A DNA stretch of 64,000 nucleotides from Gemmatimonadota bacterium. GTDB lineage: Bacteria > Latescibacterota > UBA2968 > UBA8231. A program made the position numbers and the translations under genes. Positions 42,135 through 50,520 of this stretch are shown piece after piece (the first letter of the stretch is position 1; every line of letters starts with the position of its first letter). The stretch covers positions 2,501-66,500 of the forward strand of contig JABJJN010000024.1 in NCBI GenBank assembly GCA_018660835.1. The letters run 5' to 3'. The notes below the pieces were generated by a model. It saw only the letters and a list, made by a program, of their open reading frames with translations. It ran no database searches and was not told the DNA's origin.

Positions 42135-43028
42135 TTATGATGCACCGAGGCCCTCCAGCACACGACGCGTCTCGCGTTGATCTTCCTCTGTGCCCTCTGA
42201 TTGTAACCTCAGTAGGGCTTGGATTGCTTCTGGCGCGCCGATCTGTTCGATCGATCGCACGGCTTTCGTTCGGATACTCTGGTAGGGCTCGTCCAGTGCA
42301 GCGACGAGGGCTTCCACCGTGTTCGATCGATCCTGACCGCTCAGTGGCCCTTTTGATCGTGGTACAAGACCGGCGCCGATTTGACCCAACGCCTGGACGG
42401 CGACATGCCGAACTTCCGCTGACGGATCACGTGACAAGCGGATCAGGGCCGGCGCCATGCCTGTATAGCCGAGGTGCCGAGCACTTTGCAGCGCAGCGAT
42501 GCGCACTTTCGGTGTCGGGTCTCTTAGTTGGGCAATCACGATTGCCGTCAGACTGTCGCGCAGATCCGCATGAATCGTGTCGTCATAACAACGCCCAAGT
42601 GCGGTCACCACCTGCGCCCGAAACCCCTTCGAGGGGGTCCCGAGATGAGACAGTAGATCTGGCACCGCCGACGGCGCTCGCAGTTCGCCAAGCCCCCAGG
42701 CTGCATACTGAGCAACATTGAAAGAATCATCTCCCAACATCCGGATCAGCGTATCTGTGGCACGAGGATCCTTGATGCGTCCGAGTAATCGTGCAACCTC
42801 GAAACGGACCCGAATAAACTCTGAGTGACTCTCTTCAATGAGTCTCTCGACGACGGCTTCGCCGTAGAGGATCAGTTGCGCCGCCGCTTTTTCGCGAACC
42901 TCCGACCGAATACTGTGTAGTTGCTCGAAGAGGGGCTCCGGCGACGGCTCGGAACATGCCCACAAAGCTGCCGTCATGACAGCGATCATGGGAAACAGCC
43001 ATGTGTTCTTTCGGTCAGGGTTTGCCAC
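42135..43028 (-). CDS. HEAT-repeat lipoprotein
   Basis: The 297-residue protein has a lipoprotein signal with lipobox L-W-A-C (Cys25), followed by S-E-P-S-P-E-P and then a run of about eight HEAT or PBS-lyase-type helical repeats (for example V-R-F-E-V-A-R-L-L-G-R-I-K-D-P-R-A and V-R-H-V-A-V-Q-A-L-G-Q-I-G). It should be anchored in the periplasmic face of a membrane, where its curved surface would bind a protein partner. Nothing enzymatic is visible. It is 30 bp upstream of hisG; any link to histidine synthesis is doubtful. Confidence 0.8.
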   Translation of the reverse strand: MANPDRKNTWLFPMIAVMTAALWACSEPSPEPLFEQLHSIRSEVREKAAAQLILYGEAVVERLIEESHSEFIRVRFEVARLLGRIKDPRATDTLIRMLGDDSFNVAQYAAWGLGELRAPSAVPDLLSHLGTPSKGFRAQVVTALGRCYDDTIHADLRDSLTAIVIAQLRDPTPKVRIAALQSARHLGYTGMAPALIRLSRDPSAEVRHVAVQALGQIGAGLVPRSKGPLSGQDRSNTVEALVAALDEPYQSIRTKAVRSIEQIGAPEAIQALLRLQSEGTEEDQRETRRVLEGLGAS

Positions 43029-43089
43029 AGTGTCAAGGATAAGCCTGGGCGCAGATTGCGTCCACGAATCGCACCGCAGTCATGGCGCG

Positions 43090-44115
43090 TTAGAAAAAGC
43101 TGCTTCGTCGCAGGGGAAGGTCGTCGGGAAAGGGGTAGAGGTTACCCCACAGCAGGGCACCGATAATCATCACAGCCAGATACCAGAGAAGCATTCTTCT
43201 GCCGAAGACGGCCCCGAGGGTGCCCAGTGTATGGAACTTTGTCGCAGGACCAGCGATGAAGAAGGCAAGAGCGGCGCCTGGGGTCATGCCCATCTGAATC
43301 ATGATTTCCACGATGGGGAGGGAGCCGCCACCACAGGCGTATAAGGGTACACCAAGCGCGACCGCAGCTGGCACAGACCAACGACTGCCGGCGCCGAGTA
43401 CGGATCTGACCATCTCAGGCGACAGGAGTGCCGCCGAAAGGGACGCGATCAGGATGCCGATCGTAAACCACTTGGCGATGAAGCTAAGATCCTTCAGAAA
43501 TCTGGCTGGCAACTCTCCCCAGGATGGCATGGGCAGTGCTGCACCGGAGCCACCGGCCACGGCAGGATATGGTCGAGGATCACCGTGGGGGCTTTCCGTT
43601 CGCGGCAGGATCGCGGCTGACAGATGGCCATGTCGTTGCAACAGATGCGTTCCGAAACCCGCAACAAGCCCAATTGACAGGGCTGTGAGGGTACGGGCCG
43701 TTGCCATCTGCAAACCTAACGTGCCGTAGGTGTAAACAAACAGCGCCGGATTCATCAGAGGTGAGGCGAAAAGGAAGGCGATGACAGGAGGTGCGATCAC
43801 GCCGGATTGAAGAACACGGGCGGCAACGGGAATCGCGGCGAAAGTGCACAGGGGCGAGAGCAAGCCGAGAAAACTTGCACCGATGATGGAGCCCGTCCGA
43901 TGTCGTTTCAGAATCTGATCGAGTCGTGCACGTGGTAACAGATGCGAGGCCAAGGCGCTGCAAGCTGCACCAATCAGGACCCAATACCACAGCTCCGCGG
44001 ACAACTCAAAGAACTGAATGCCCACATCTCCCGTGTAGGTCCCGGGCAACTCGTCGCGGCACCAATCCGCAGCGTAGTACAGGAGATACGTCGGCGATAA
44101 GAAGAGCTCTAGCAC
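43090..44115 (-). CDS. Permease of the ArsP/SO_0444 type (PF03773)
   Basis: The 341-residue polytopic protein has about eight hydrophobic helices in two halves of similar motif, the first with S-P-L-C-T-F-A-A-I-P-V-A and A-S-P-L-M-N-P, the second with P-L-Y-A-C-G-G-G-S-L-P-I-V and G-P-A-T-K. These Cys-containing motifs are typical of the permease family with ArsP (organoarsenical efflux) and SO_0444-type Cu/Zn exporters. The substrate cannot be set by sequence. An adjacent metal regulator is absent. It is divergent from the TPR gene at 44289. Confidence 0.8.
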   Translation of the reverse strand: MLELFLSPTYLLYYAADWCRDELPGTYTGDVGIQFFELSAELWYWVLIGAACSALASHLLPRARLDQILKRHRTGSIIGASFLGLLSPLCTFAAIPVAARVLQSGVIAPPVIAFLFASPLMNPALFVYTYGTLGLQMATARTLTALSIGLVAGFGTHLLQRHGHLSAAILPRTESPHGDPRPYPAVAGGSGAALPMPSWGELPARFLKDLSFIAKWFTIGILIASLSAALLSPEMVRSVLGAGSRWSVPAAVALGVPLYACGGGSLPIVEIMIQMGMTPGAALAFFIAGPATKFHTLGTLGAVFGRRMLLWYLAVMIIGALLWGNLYPFPDDLPLRRSSFF

Positions 44116-44196
44116 GAACTGGGCATTTCGTCGGAAAGGGTTGTGGCAGGAGAAGTTACGGTCCTATCAATCGTAGTGTAAACCAGGGGAAAGTCT

Positions 44197-44225
44197 TTGA
44201 CAACCGGCAAGCCCCACAGTAGCTT
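44197..44225 (+). promoter_or_regulatory. Candidate promoter of the TPR gene
   Basis: TTGACA (44197-44202) and TAGCTT (44220-44225) are 17 bp apart, the same two hexamers and spacing as the clpC promoter at 15048-15076. Transcription would start near 44232, 57 bp before the ATG at 44289. Confidence 0.55.
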
Positions 44226-44288
44226 GAGCGGTCTGCTGCGGCTCACGCCGAAAACCCCAATTCGCATGAAAAAGCCCTGTCGAAAACT

Positions 44289-45407
44289 ATGAATCCCAAA
44301 CTCCATCCGACTCTTCTCCGTCCGACCCTTTTCAGCGTTGCCCTCATCTGTGTGCAAGTCGCCCTTACCCAACCGCTTCAGGCTGAGCCGGCAGCTGACG
44401 CCGTCAACCACTATCGGACGGGGTACGAGTTATTGCAGTCGAAAGACTTTCGCAATGCAGCCATTGAACTGGAACAGGCTGTCCAGATCGACTCGACGTA
44501 TGGTGACGCACATTATGCACTCGGCATGGCACACGCGTCCTTACAGGACTTCGACAAATCAGCGATGTCCCTGGAGGCAGCCCTTCGCCAAGGGACGAGT
44601 CGTGAAGAATTGGCGCAGAGAATCCCTCGACTCTTGGGCGATCTCTACTTCAAGGCAGCCCTGAAGTCGCGCAAACAGCGGCGCTATGGAGAGGCCATCG
44701 AGCGCTTTGGGAACTCCCTCACCTACCGACCTGGGAACGCTCAGGCGCACTTCAGCATTGGCACCTGCCATCTCCAGCTACGCCAGCCTGATAAGGCGCA
44801 AGCCGCATTCGAGGCCGCGATAAAGGCGGATGCCAAGTACAAATGGCCCTACGTCTCGCTAGGAAACATCCATCGCCGCGCCGGGGAATTTCGCCTGGCT
44901 CGCAGCATGTATGAGAAAGCCATTTCTCTGGATGGCGAATTTGCGGATGCCTTCGAGGGCCTTGCTCACGTGCAGATTGCATCCGAAGACCTTGCAGGTG
45001 CAGTCGCAACTCTACAGAGAGCGGTGGCCATCAATGCGGACTATGCTGAAGGATTTGTCCTGATCGGTACGGCCTTGAACCAGCTTGGGCGTCATGGTGA
45101 GGCAATTGATCCGTTGCAGCAGGCGACACGGCTCGAAGCAAAGAATGCGGACGCCCACTATCGATTGTCAGAGGCTCATCTTGGTATCGGCGGTTTCCGC
45201 GCGGCGGTTCAGGCGGGAAAAAGGGCGGTCAATCTTCGCCGTGAGTTCCATGCTGCACAGGTCGTACTCGCCGATGCCCACTACAAGCTGGGCGAAGTGG
45301 ACGAGGCGCGCCGCTACTATACAGCGGCCGTCAGCGACAGCCGTTTCAAAGACTACTGTCAGCATCAGCTCGATGAGATCGATCGACCGCAAGAAGGCGG
45401 ACAGTAG
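44289..45407 (+). CDS. Exported TPR-repeat protein
   Basis: The 372-residue protein has a signal peptide (hydrophobic L-F-S-V-A-L-I-C-V-Q-V-A-L, ending Q-A-E, about residue 33), then nearly nine tetratricopeptide repeats of about 34 residues with the usual small residues A/G at positions 8, 20 and 27, such as A-H-Y-A-L-G-M-A-H-A and A-H-F-S-I-G-T-C-H. Such superhelices act as protein docking platforms in the periplasm. No enzymatic domain is visible. It is followed by rdgB after 23 bp. Confidence 0.82.
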   Translation: MNPKLHPTLLRPTLFSVALICVQVALTQPLQAEPAADAVNHYRTGYELLQSKDFRNAAIELEQAVQIDSTYGDAHYALGMAHASLQDFDKSAMSLEAALRQGTSREELAQRIPRLLGDLYFKAALKSRKQRRYGEAIERFGNSLTYRPGNAQAHFSIGTCHLQLRQPDKAQAAFEAAIKADAKYKWPYVSLGNIHRRAGEFRLARSMYEKAISLDGEFADAFEGLAHVQIASEDLAGAVATLQRAVAINADYAEGFVLIGTALNQLGRHGEAIDPLQQATRLEAKNADAHYRLSEAHLGIGGFRAAVQAGKRAVNLRREFHAAQVVLADAHYKLGEVDEARRYYTAAVSDSRFKDYCQHQLDEIDRPQEGGQ

Positions 45408-45430
45408 GTAGAAACACAGGAGGCCTGCAG

Positions 45431-46042
45431 ATGCCATTGCTCGTTGCTACGGGCAATCCGGGCAAACTATCCGAATTCCGTCGCCTTCTCGCTGGCATAG
45501 ACATCGTCGGTCTCAGCGACGTGGGGTTGAGCGATCTTCAAGTCGACGAGCATGGCGAGACCTTTCGCGACAATGCACTCCACAAGGCGCAAGTCTACGC
45601 TCGAGCGGCAAACTGTATCGCCATCGCCGACGACTCCGGACTCGTGGTAGACGCCCTCGGTGGGGCGCCTGGCGTCTACTCGGCGCGATTTGGGACGCCA
45701 GACCTCGATGACACCGGCCGTTGCCATTTTCTGCTGGAACGACTTCAGGGTGTTGCGGATCTCGACCGGGGTGCTCGTTTTCGCTGTCATCTTGTCGCCT
45801 GTCCCCCCAAAGGCGATCCCCTTGTCGAGGCGGATGGAGTGTGCGAGGGGCGGATCATGCAAAAATTGCATGGGTCAGGAGGTTTTGGTTACGACCCGGT
45901 CTTTTTTCTACCAGAGCTCGGATCATCCATGGCACAGATCTCCGCAGCGCAGAAGAATCAGATCAGCCATCGGGGGCGCGCCATTGAAGAACTGAGACCC
46001 CCCCTGCTTGCCACGTTTCCCGAATTGCTCAGCACCCGCTGA
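45431..46042 (+). CDS. rdgB: XTP/dITP pyrophosphatase (RdgB/HAM1)
   Basis: RdgB hydrolyses non-canonical purine nucleoside triphosphates (dITP, XTP) to the monophosphates, keeping them out of DNA. The 203-residue product has A-T-G-N-P-G-K-L-S-E-F (substrate binding), D-D-S-G-L-V-V-D-A-L-G-G-A-P-G-V-Y-S-A-R-F (the central motif), G-S-G-G-F-G-Y-D-P-V-F-F and S-H-R-G-R-A-I. Length and motifs are standard. It sits 23 bp after the TPR gene and 25 bp before the ABC gene. Confidence 0.95.
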   Translation: MPLLVATGNPGKLSEFRRLLAGIDIVGLSDVGLSDLQVDEHGETFRDNALHKAQVYARAANCIAIADDSGLVVDALGGAPGVYSARFGTPDLDDTGRCHFLLERLQGVADLDRGARFRCHLVACPPKGDPLVEADGVCEGRIMQKLHGSGGFGYDPVFFLPELGSSMAQISAAQKNQISHRGRAIEELRPPLLATFPELLSTR

Positions 46043-46067
46043 CCGCGGGCACTGTCTGTTTCCAGCT

Positions 46068-47822
46068 ATGTTCGGACCCTTCTCGCGTTACGCGGCCCCC
46101 TACCGTGGACGCATGCTCGCAGGTGTGCTCGCCATTGCCTTCGCTCAGGCGGCGGCAGCAATCATCCCCCGTGAATTGGGGTTAGCCATCGACGCTCTTG
46201 GCGTGCCGACAGACGAGAGTGCCGTCGTCGTCGGTCGCCACATTCGAAATGTGCTGACTCTCGCCCTTGTCGTCGCTCTTGGTGGCTATTGCATGCGGCG
46301 CCTGTTGGGAAGTGCGTCGACACGTATCGAATACGATATCCGCACGACCTACTTCGACCACCTGTTGACATTGCCGCTGTCATTCTACCAAACGCAGCGA
46401 ACGGGCGATCTGATGGCTCGGGCGACGAACGACCTCAACGCAGTGCGGATTTTCTTCACCTACGGTGTCCGTGGGATTGTCGAAACAGCCCTCATCTTCG
46501 TGTTCTCTATCTGCATGATGTGCCTGGTGGACTGGGAGCTGTCACTCTGGGTGCTCACACCGCTGCCTCTGATGAGTCTGTTCATCATCCGCATGGCTTC
46601 GCTGGTGCACACTCGCTTCAAAGCGATCCAGGAATACTTCGGCGAGATGAGCAACTTCATTCAAGAGAATGTGTCCGGTATCCGCGTCGTGAAGGCCTTT
46701 GTCCAAGGGCCGGCACAGTCCGATGAATTTGACACGCTCAATCTGGAGTACCTGCGTCGCAACAACGAGTTGATCCACACGCGTGCCGTCTATCGCCCCC
46801 TGTCTTTTCTCATTGCATCTCTCGGGCTGGGTCTGAATCTCTGGCTGGGAGGAGCGGCGGTCATTGAAGGGCGACTGAGCATCGGTGATTTCGTCGCATT
46901 CAATGCCTATCTCACACTCTTGATCCGACCCATCTCCTACATGGGATGGGTGATCGACCGTTTTCAGCGGGCCCTGGTCGCAATGCGCCGGATCAATGAG
47001 ATCCTGAGTATCGATGCGGAGATTGACGACTCCGACGCGGAGAGGGTGGAGACCGATACAGGCAGTGAAGGAACACCTCGCGGCGAAATCGAATTCTGCA
47101 ACGTCGGCTTTTCCTATGGCGAGATGGCCGCCCTGCAACAGATCGATCTGAAGGTCGGGGCTGGAACAACACTGGGTGTCATCGGAAGGGTCGGGTCGGG
47201 GAAAACGACCCTCGCGAGATTGATCCCACGATTGATCGAGGCGACGCAGGGCGAAATTCTGCTTGATGGCCTGCCCCTGCGGAAGTGGTCGCTGGACCAG
47301 TTGCGCCAACACATCGGCTATGTGGCCCAGGTCCCTTTCCTGTTTTCGACGACGATGGCCACCAATGTCGCCTATGGCGATGCACAGGCAGATGACGAGC
47401 AGATTCGGCAAGCAGCTGATGAGGCGCAAGTGCATAGCGACATCGAAGCATTCGAGCACGGCTACCAAACGATCGTCGGCGAGCGGGGTGTCACCTTGTC
47501 TGGTGGACAGAAGCAGCGCTCGACACTTGCCCGCGCCCTGCTGCGTCGACCCAGCATCCTCATCCTCGATGATGCCCTCTCGGCAGTCGATACGAATACA
47601 GAAACGGCCATCCTGGGTCATCTGCGTCGGATCATGGCGCAGCGGACAACCATTCTGATTGCCCATCGCATTTCGACTCTGCGAGATGCGGACCACATCA
47701 TCGTCCTCGATGAGGGTCGTATCCTGGAACAGGGCACGCACGATGAATTGGTAGGGTTTGACGGATTCTACGCTGACCTGGCGCGACGCCAGCAGTTGGC
47801 AGCTGAATTGGACAGCCTGTGA
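46068..47822 (+). CDS. Heterodimeric ABC exporter, subunit with degenerate site
   Basis: The 584-residue half-transporter has six membrane helices (about 15-315) and an ATPase domain with Walker A G-R-V-G-S-G-K-T-T and signature L-S-G-G-Q-K-Q-R-S. Its Walker B ends in D-D (L-I-L-D-D-A-L-S-A-V-D) instead of the usual D-E, so the catalytic Glu is Asp and the site is degenerate. This matches the TM287-like subunit of heterodimeric exporters such as TM287/288 and BmrCD. I start at ATG 46068, where F-G-P-F-S-R-Y begins; an earlier frame start at 46008 overlaps rdgB and is not family-like. Overlap with the next gene is GTGA. Substrates of the family are drugs, lipids or peptides. Confidence 0.88.
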   Translation: MFGPFSRYAAPYRGRMLAGVLAIAFAQAAAAIIPRELGLAIDALGVPTDESAVVVGRHIRNVLTLALVVALGGYCMRRLLGSASTRIEYDIRTTYFDHLLTLPLSFYQTQRTGDLMARATNDLNAVRIFFTYGVRGIVETALIFVFSICMMCLVDWELSLWVLTPLPLMSLFIIRMASLVHTRFKAIQEYFGEMSNFIQENVSGIRVVKAFVQGPAQSDEFDTLNLEYLRRNNELIHTRAVYRPLSFLIASLGLGLNLWLGGAAVIEGRLSIGDFVAFNAYLTLLIRPISYMGWVIDRFQRALVAMRRINEILSIDAEIDDSDAERVETDTGSEGTPRGEIEFCNVGFSYGEMAALQQIDLKVGAGTTLGVIGRVGSGKTTLARLIPRLIEATQGEILLDGLPLRKWSLDQLRQHIGYVAQVPFLFSTTMATNVAYGDAQADDEQIRQAADEAQVHSDIEAFEHGYQTIVGERGVTLSGGQKQRSTLARALLRRPSILILDDALSAVDTNTETAILGHLRRIMAQRTTILIAHRISTLRDADHIIVLDEGRILEQGTHDELVGFDGFYADLARRQQLAAELDSL

Positions 47823-49612
47823 GCACAGCCATCGAGGTAGAAGAAGCCGAAGAGCGCCCTGTGCAGTTGACATTGGTATTGCGCCTGGTCGGCTACCTGC
47901 GCAACTACAAGGCACGCGTCGCTGCTGCCCTGGTGCTCATTCTGATCTCGGCCACGGCGAGCCAGGTAGGACCGCGACTGACACAGATCGGTGTGGATGA
48001 GCACATCCTGCGTGGCGACATGGATGGGCTCTATGGTCTGATTGGTCTGTATTTCCTCAGCATCATTGTCCAGTATGCCGCCCAATACGGGCAGACGCGT
48101 GTGACCGAGTTGACGGGTCAGTACGTCATGGTTGATCTGCGCCGACAGATCTTCCAACACTTACAGCGCCTGCCCTTGAGATACTTCGACCGAACGCCCG
48201 TCGGTCGGACGATGACACGAACAACGAATGACGTGGAAGCCCTCAATGAATTTTTCACGGAGGGCGTCGTGTCCGTCTTCATGGACCTGTTCACACTCAT
48301 CGCCATCGTCGCATTCATGGCCGATATGGACTGGCACCTGACGTTGGCCTCTTGCACCATGATCCCGATCCTGGCACTCGCCACGTTCTATCTGCAGAAC
48401 AGGGCCATGGGCGCCTATCGAGAGTTGCGACGCCGACTGGCCCGTCTCAATGCGTATCTACAGGAAAATATTACGGGCATGGAGGTCGTGCAGCTCTTTG
48501 GCCGCCAGCGTCAGAATCTGACGGAATTCGACGACGAGCATCTGCCCTATCGACAGGCAGAGGATCGTGAGATCCACTACTACGCCATCTTCTTCCCCTT
48601 CACAGAATTCATCGGCACCGTCGGCATGGGTGTCGTCGTCTGGTATGGTACAAGCTCGGTACTGGAACAGCGGATCGATCTGGGTGTGTTGATCGCTTTT
48701 CTGCAGTATGTGCGGCGGTTTTTCCGCCCCATCATGGATATTTCTGATCGCTACGCCCTTCTACAGAGTGCCATGGCTGCGTCAGAACGAATCTTCGAAT
48801 TGCTCGACCACCCAACCGAATCACAGGGCGGCAAAGCGACACAATCGTCCGACCCGACGGCGGCGGCAATTGAGTTTGAAGGTGTTTACTTCAAGTATGA
48901 CCCGGAAGGGACGCAGTGGATTTTGGAGGACGTCAGCTTCCGCGTTGAATCAGGACACAGCTTGGCCCTGGTCGGCGCCACCGGATCGGGCAAGACGACA
49001 ATCGTCAACCTGCTGTGTCGATTCTACGAAATACAGCAAGGAACGGTGCGCGTAGATGGCGTGGACGTGCACGATTGGGACGTACACGCTTTGCGTCGCC
49101 GGATCGGGATTGTGCAACAGGATGTGTTTCTGTTTACCGGTGACATCGCCGGCAATATCCGGTTGGGCGAGCAAGGGATTGCCGATGAGCGGGTGCGTCA
49201 GGTTTCGCGCTATGTGAATGCAGAAGGATTTATCGATCGACTGCCGAAGGGCTTCAGTCAGCCCGTCGCCGAAGGAGGGTCCAGTCTCTCATCCGGGCAG
49301 CGCCAACTGCTCTCGTTTGCCAGAGCGCTGGCCTTCGACCCGCAGATTCTCGTCCTCGACGAGGCAACATCAAACATCGATACAGAGACGGAACAACTGA
49401 TCCAGGACGCGATCGCACGACTGATGGAGGAGCGCACATCCGTCGTGATCGCCCATCGACTGTCGACAATTCGCAATGCGAATCAAATTCTCGTCTTGCA
49501 CCACGGCCAGGTGCGGGAGCAGGGCCGGCACGATGAACTGGTCCGTCTAGGCGGGATCTACGCCCGTCTGCATCGACTCCACTACGGTGCTGAGGCAGAC
49601 TCGGCTACGTGA
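47819..49612 (+). CDS. Heterodimeric ABC exporter, subunit with canonical site
   Basis: The 597-residue half-transporter starts with GTG 47819, overlapping the TGA of its partner. It has six membrane helices (about 30-330), a Walker A G-A-T-G-S-G-K-T-T, a slightly altered signature L-S-S-G-Q-R-Q, a canonical Walker B with catalytic Glu (L-V-L-D-E-A-T-S-N-I-D) and an H-loop V-I-A-H-R-L-S-T. With its degenerate partner it should form an asymmetric exporter. The substrate is unknown. The 3' end overlaps a minus-strand 43-residue ORF by 31 bp. Confidence 0.88.
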   Translation: MSTAIEVEEAEERPVQLTLVLRLVGYLRNYKARVAAALVLILISATASQVGPRLTQIGVDEHILRGDMDGLYGLIGLYFLSIIVQYAAQYGQTRVTELTGQYVMVDLRRQIFQHLQRLPLRYFDRTPVGRTMTRTTNDVEALNEFFTEGVVSVFMDLFTLIAIVAFMADMDWHLTLASCTMIPILALATFYLQNRAMGAYRELRRRLARLNAYLQENITGMEVVQLFGRQRQNLTEFDDEHLPYRQAEDREIHYYAIFFPFTEFIGTVGMGVVVWYGTSSVLEQRIDLGVLIAFLQYVRRFFRPIMDISDRYALLQSAMAASERIFELLDHPTESQGGKATQSSDPTAAAIEFEGVYFKYDPEGTQWILEDVSFRVESGHSLALVGATGSGKTTIVNLLCRFYEIQQGTVRVDGVDVHDWDVHALRRRIGIVQQDVFLFTGDIAGNIRLGEQGIADERVRQVSRYVNAEGFIDRLPKGFSQPVAEGGSSLSSGQRQLLSFARALAFDPQILVLDEATSNIDTETEQLIQDAIARLMEERTSVVIAHRLSTIRNANQILVLHHGQVREQGRHDELVRLGGIYARLHRLHYGAEADSAT

Positions 49613-49713
49613 TCTGAGTCCGGTTCGGTCTCGCAGGTAACTTCCATCAGGCAACTAAAGAGCCACAGCCCGGACGCCAGACCAAGGATCACGCCAAGAA
49701 GGAAACGGATCAC
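49582..49713 (-). CDS. 43-residue single-span membrane microprotein
   Basis: A GTG at 49713-49711 opens a 44-codon frame to TAG at 49584-49582. The product has one membrane helix (about residues 3-23, F-L-L-G-V-I-L-G-L-A-S-G-L-W-L-F) and an acidic tail (E-T-E-P-D-S-D). The GTG shares bases with the TGA of the gene before it (GTGA), the same coupling used elsewhere in this window, which supports translation. The G-x(3)-G-x(3)-G pattern suggests helix packing. It overlaps the 3' end of the ABC gene on the opposite strand. It is too short for standard callers and no family is recognised. Confidence 0.55.
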   Translation of the reverse strand: MIRFLLGVILGLASGLWLFSCLMEVTCETEPDSDHVAESASAP

Positions 49714-50039
49714 GTCGACGCCGCCTCGTCGGCTGTGTCAGCCGTTGAGAATCCGCTCTGCATGATATCCCGTAGCTGACCTTCGTGAGTCCGGGCCTCC
49801 GCCTTCAGGCCATCTATGCGCTCCTTCAGTGAGAGCAGCTGATGGTCGCCTTCGTAGTCGCCGCTTTGGAGCCGTTGATACATCTGCTCACCAAGCTCGG
49901 CATACGTATTTCGCAGACGTCGTCGTGTCGCCGCCATGTCGGCTCGGACACCCAACGCCTGGCCGATGACTTTGCCACGCTCTGCAACCTCAGCAAATCG
50001 CTCTCTGAAGGAATCAGCTATTTGCTTCTTCGTCGGCAT
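49710..50039 (-). CDS. Small helical protein of the YtxH mini-operon
   Basis: From ATG 50039 the protein has 109 residues, soluble and mostly helical: P-T-K-K-Q-I-A-D-S-F-R-E-R-F at the start, a heptad-like stretch M-A-A-T-R-R-R-L-R-N-T-Y-A-E-L-G-E-Q-M-Y-Q-R-L (about 34-55), then a second helix with L-K-E-R-I-D-G-L-K-A-E. The pattern resembles small coiled-coil proteins found with YtxH proteins. Its start lies within the end of the YtxH gene (26-bp overlap) and its stop overlaps the GTG of the membrane microprotein. A longer reading frame to 50240 exists but runs entirely through the YtxH gene in another frame. Confidence 0.65.
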   Translation of the reverse strand: MPTKKQIADSFRERFAEVAERGKVIGQALGVRADMAATRRRLRNTYAELGEQMYQRLQSGDYEGDHQLLSLKERIDGLKAEARTHEGQLRDIMQSGFSTADTADEAAST

Positions 50040-50268
50040 CTTCCATGTCCTCTTGCCGGTGCACCATGAGATCTTCGACACGCTCAACGACCTGGTCACG
50101 CTTTTCACCTGCTGTTCTTGCAAGCTTGCGTCGGGTGATATCACCGCGATGAGGCGCCATGAGCACGCCGAGGGCTGCTCCGAAAACGATCCCTGCCAGG
50201 CATCCGAGAAGAAAACCGGTGAGGGAAGTGCCGCTGTCACGATTTGAGTAGTGCCGCATGTATGGCAT
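50014..50268 (-). CDS. YtxH-like membrane protein
   Basis: From ATG 50268 the protein has 84 residues. One glycine-rich helix (about 16-37, T-G-F-L-L-G-C-L-A-G-I-V-F-G-A-A-L-G-V-L) is followed directly by A-P-x-x-G-x-x-x-R, the hallmark of YtxH proteins, then a charged coiled tail ending D-E-E-A-N-S. AAGGAG lies 6 bp before the ATG. YtxH-type proteins are induced by general stress in Bacillus, but their molecular role is unknown. It leads a three-gene unit with tight overlaps (50014-50039 and 49710-49713). Confidence 0.8.
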   Translation of the reverse strand: MPYMRHYSNRDSGTSLTGFLLGCLAGIVFGAALGVLMAPHRGDITRRKLARTAGEKRDQVVERVEDLMVHRQEDMEDADEEANS

Positions 50269-50520
50269 GGACAACTCCTTGAAATCTTGTTCGGGACGAT
50301 GAAATAGTAATGGTCGTGCCAAAACTATGCTGCTTACTACGTTGAATAAAGGCTGCCAGACACTTAAGTTCTGTGACCTATCTCGCAAAGGACGATTTTA
50401 TTTTTGCGACCGACCACGTTGGCCACTTCCCGGCCACCCAGCCCTGTTCGCCCTCCCCCACCCCTGACGGTCACCGACTCCGTGTGTGCTGACAGGGGTC
50501 TCTTGTAAGGACGAGCCACT

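Noticed and set aside
46542..47915. A 457-codon open frame on the minus strand
   Set aside because: It lies wholly antisense to the ABC exporter gene, whose motifs are intact; its translation has no domain and no ribosome binding site. It is a codon-bias shadow.
50301..50324. Sigma54-like sequence TGGCACG-N4-TTAC upstream of the YtxH gene (minus strand)
   Set aside because: The -12 element lacks the essential GC (it has AC), so it is not a convincing sigma54 promoter.
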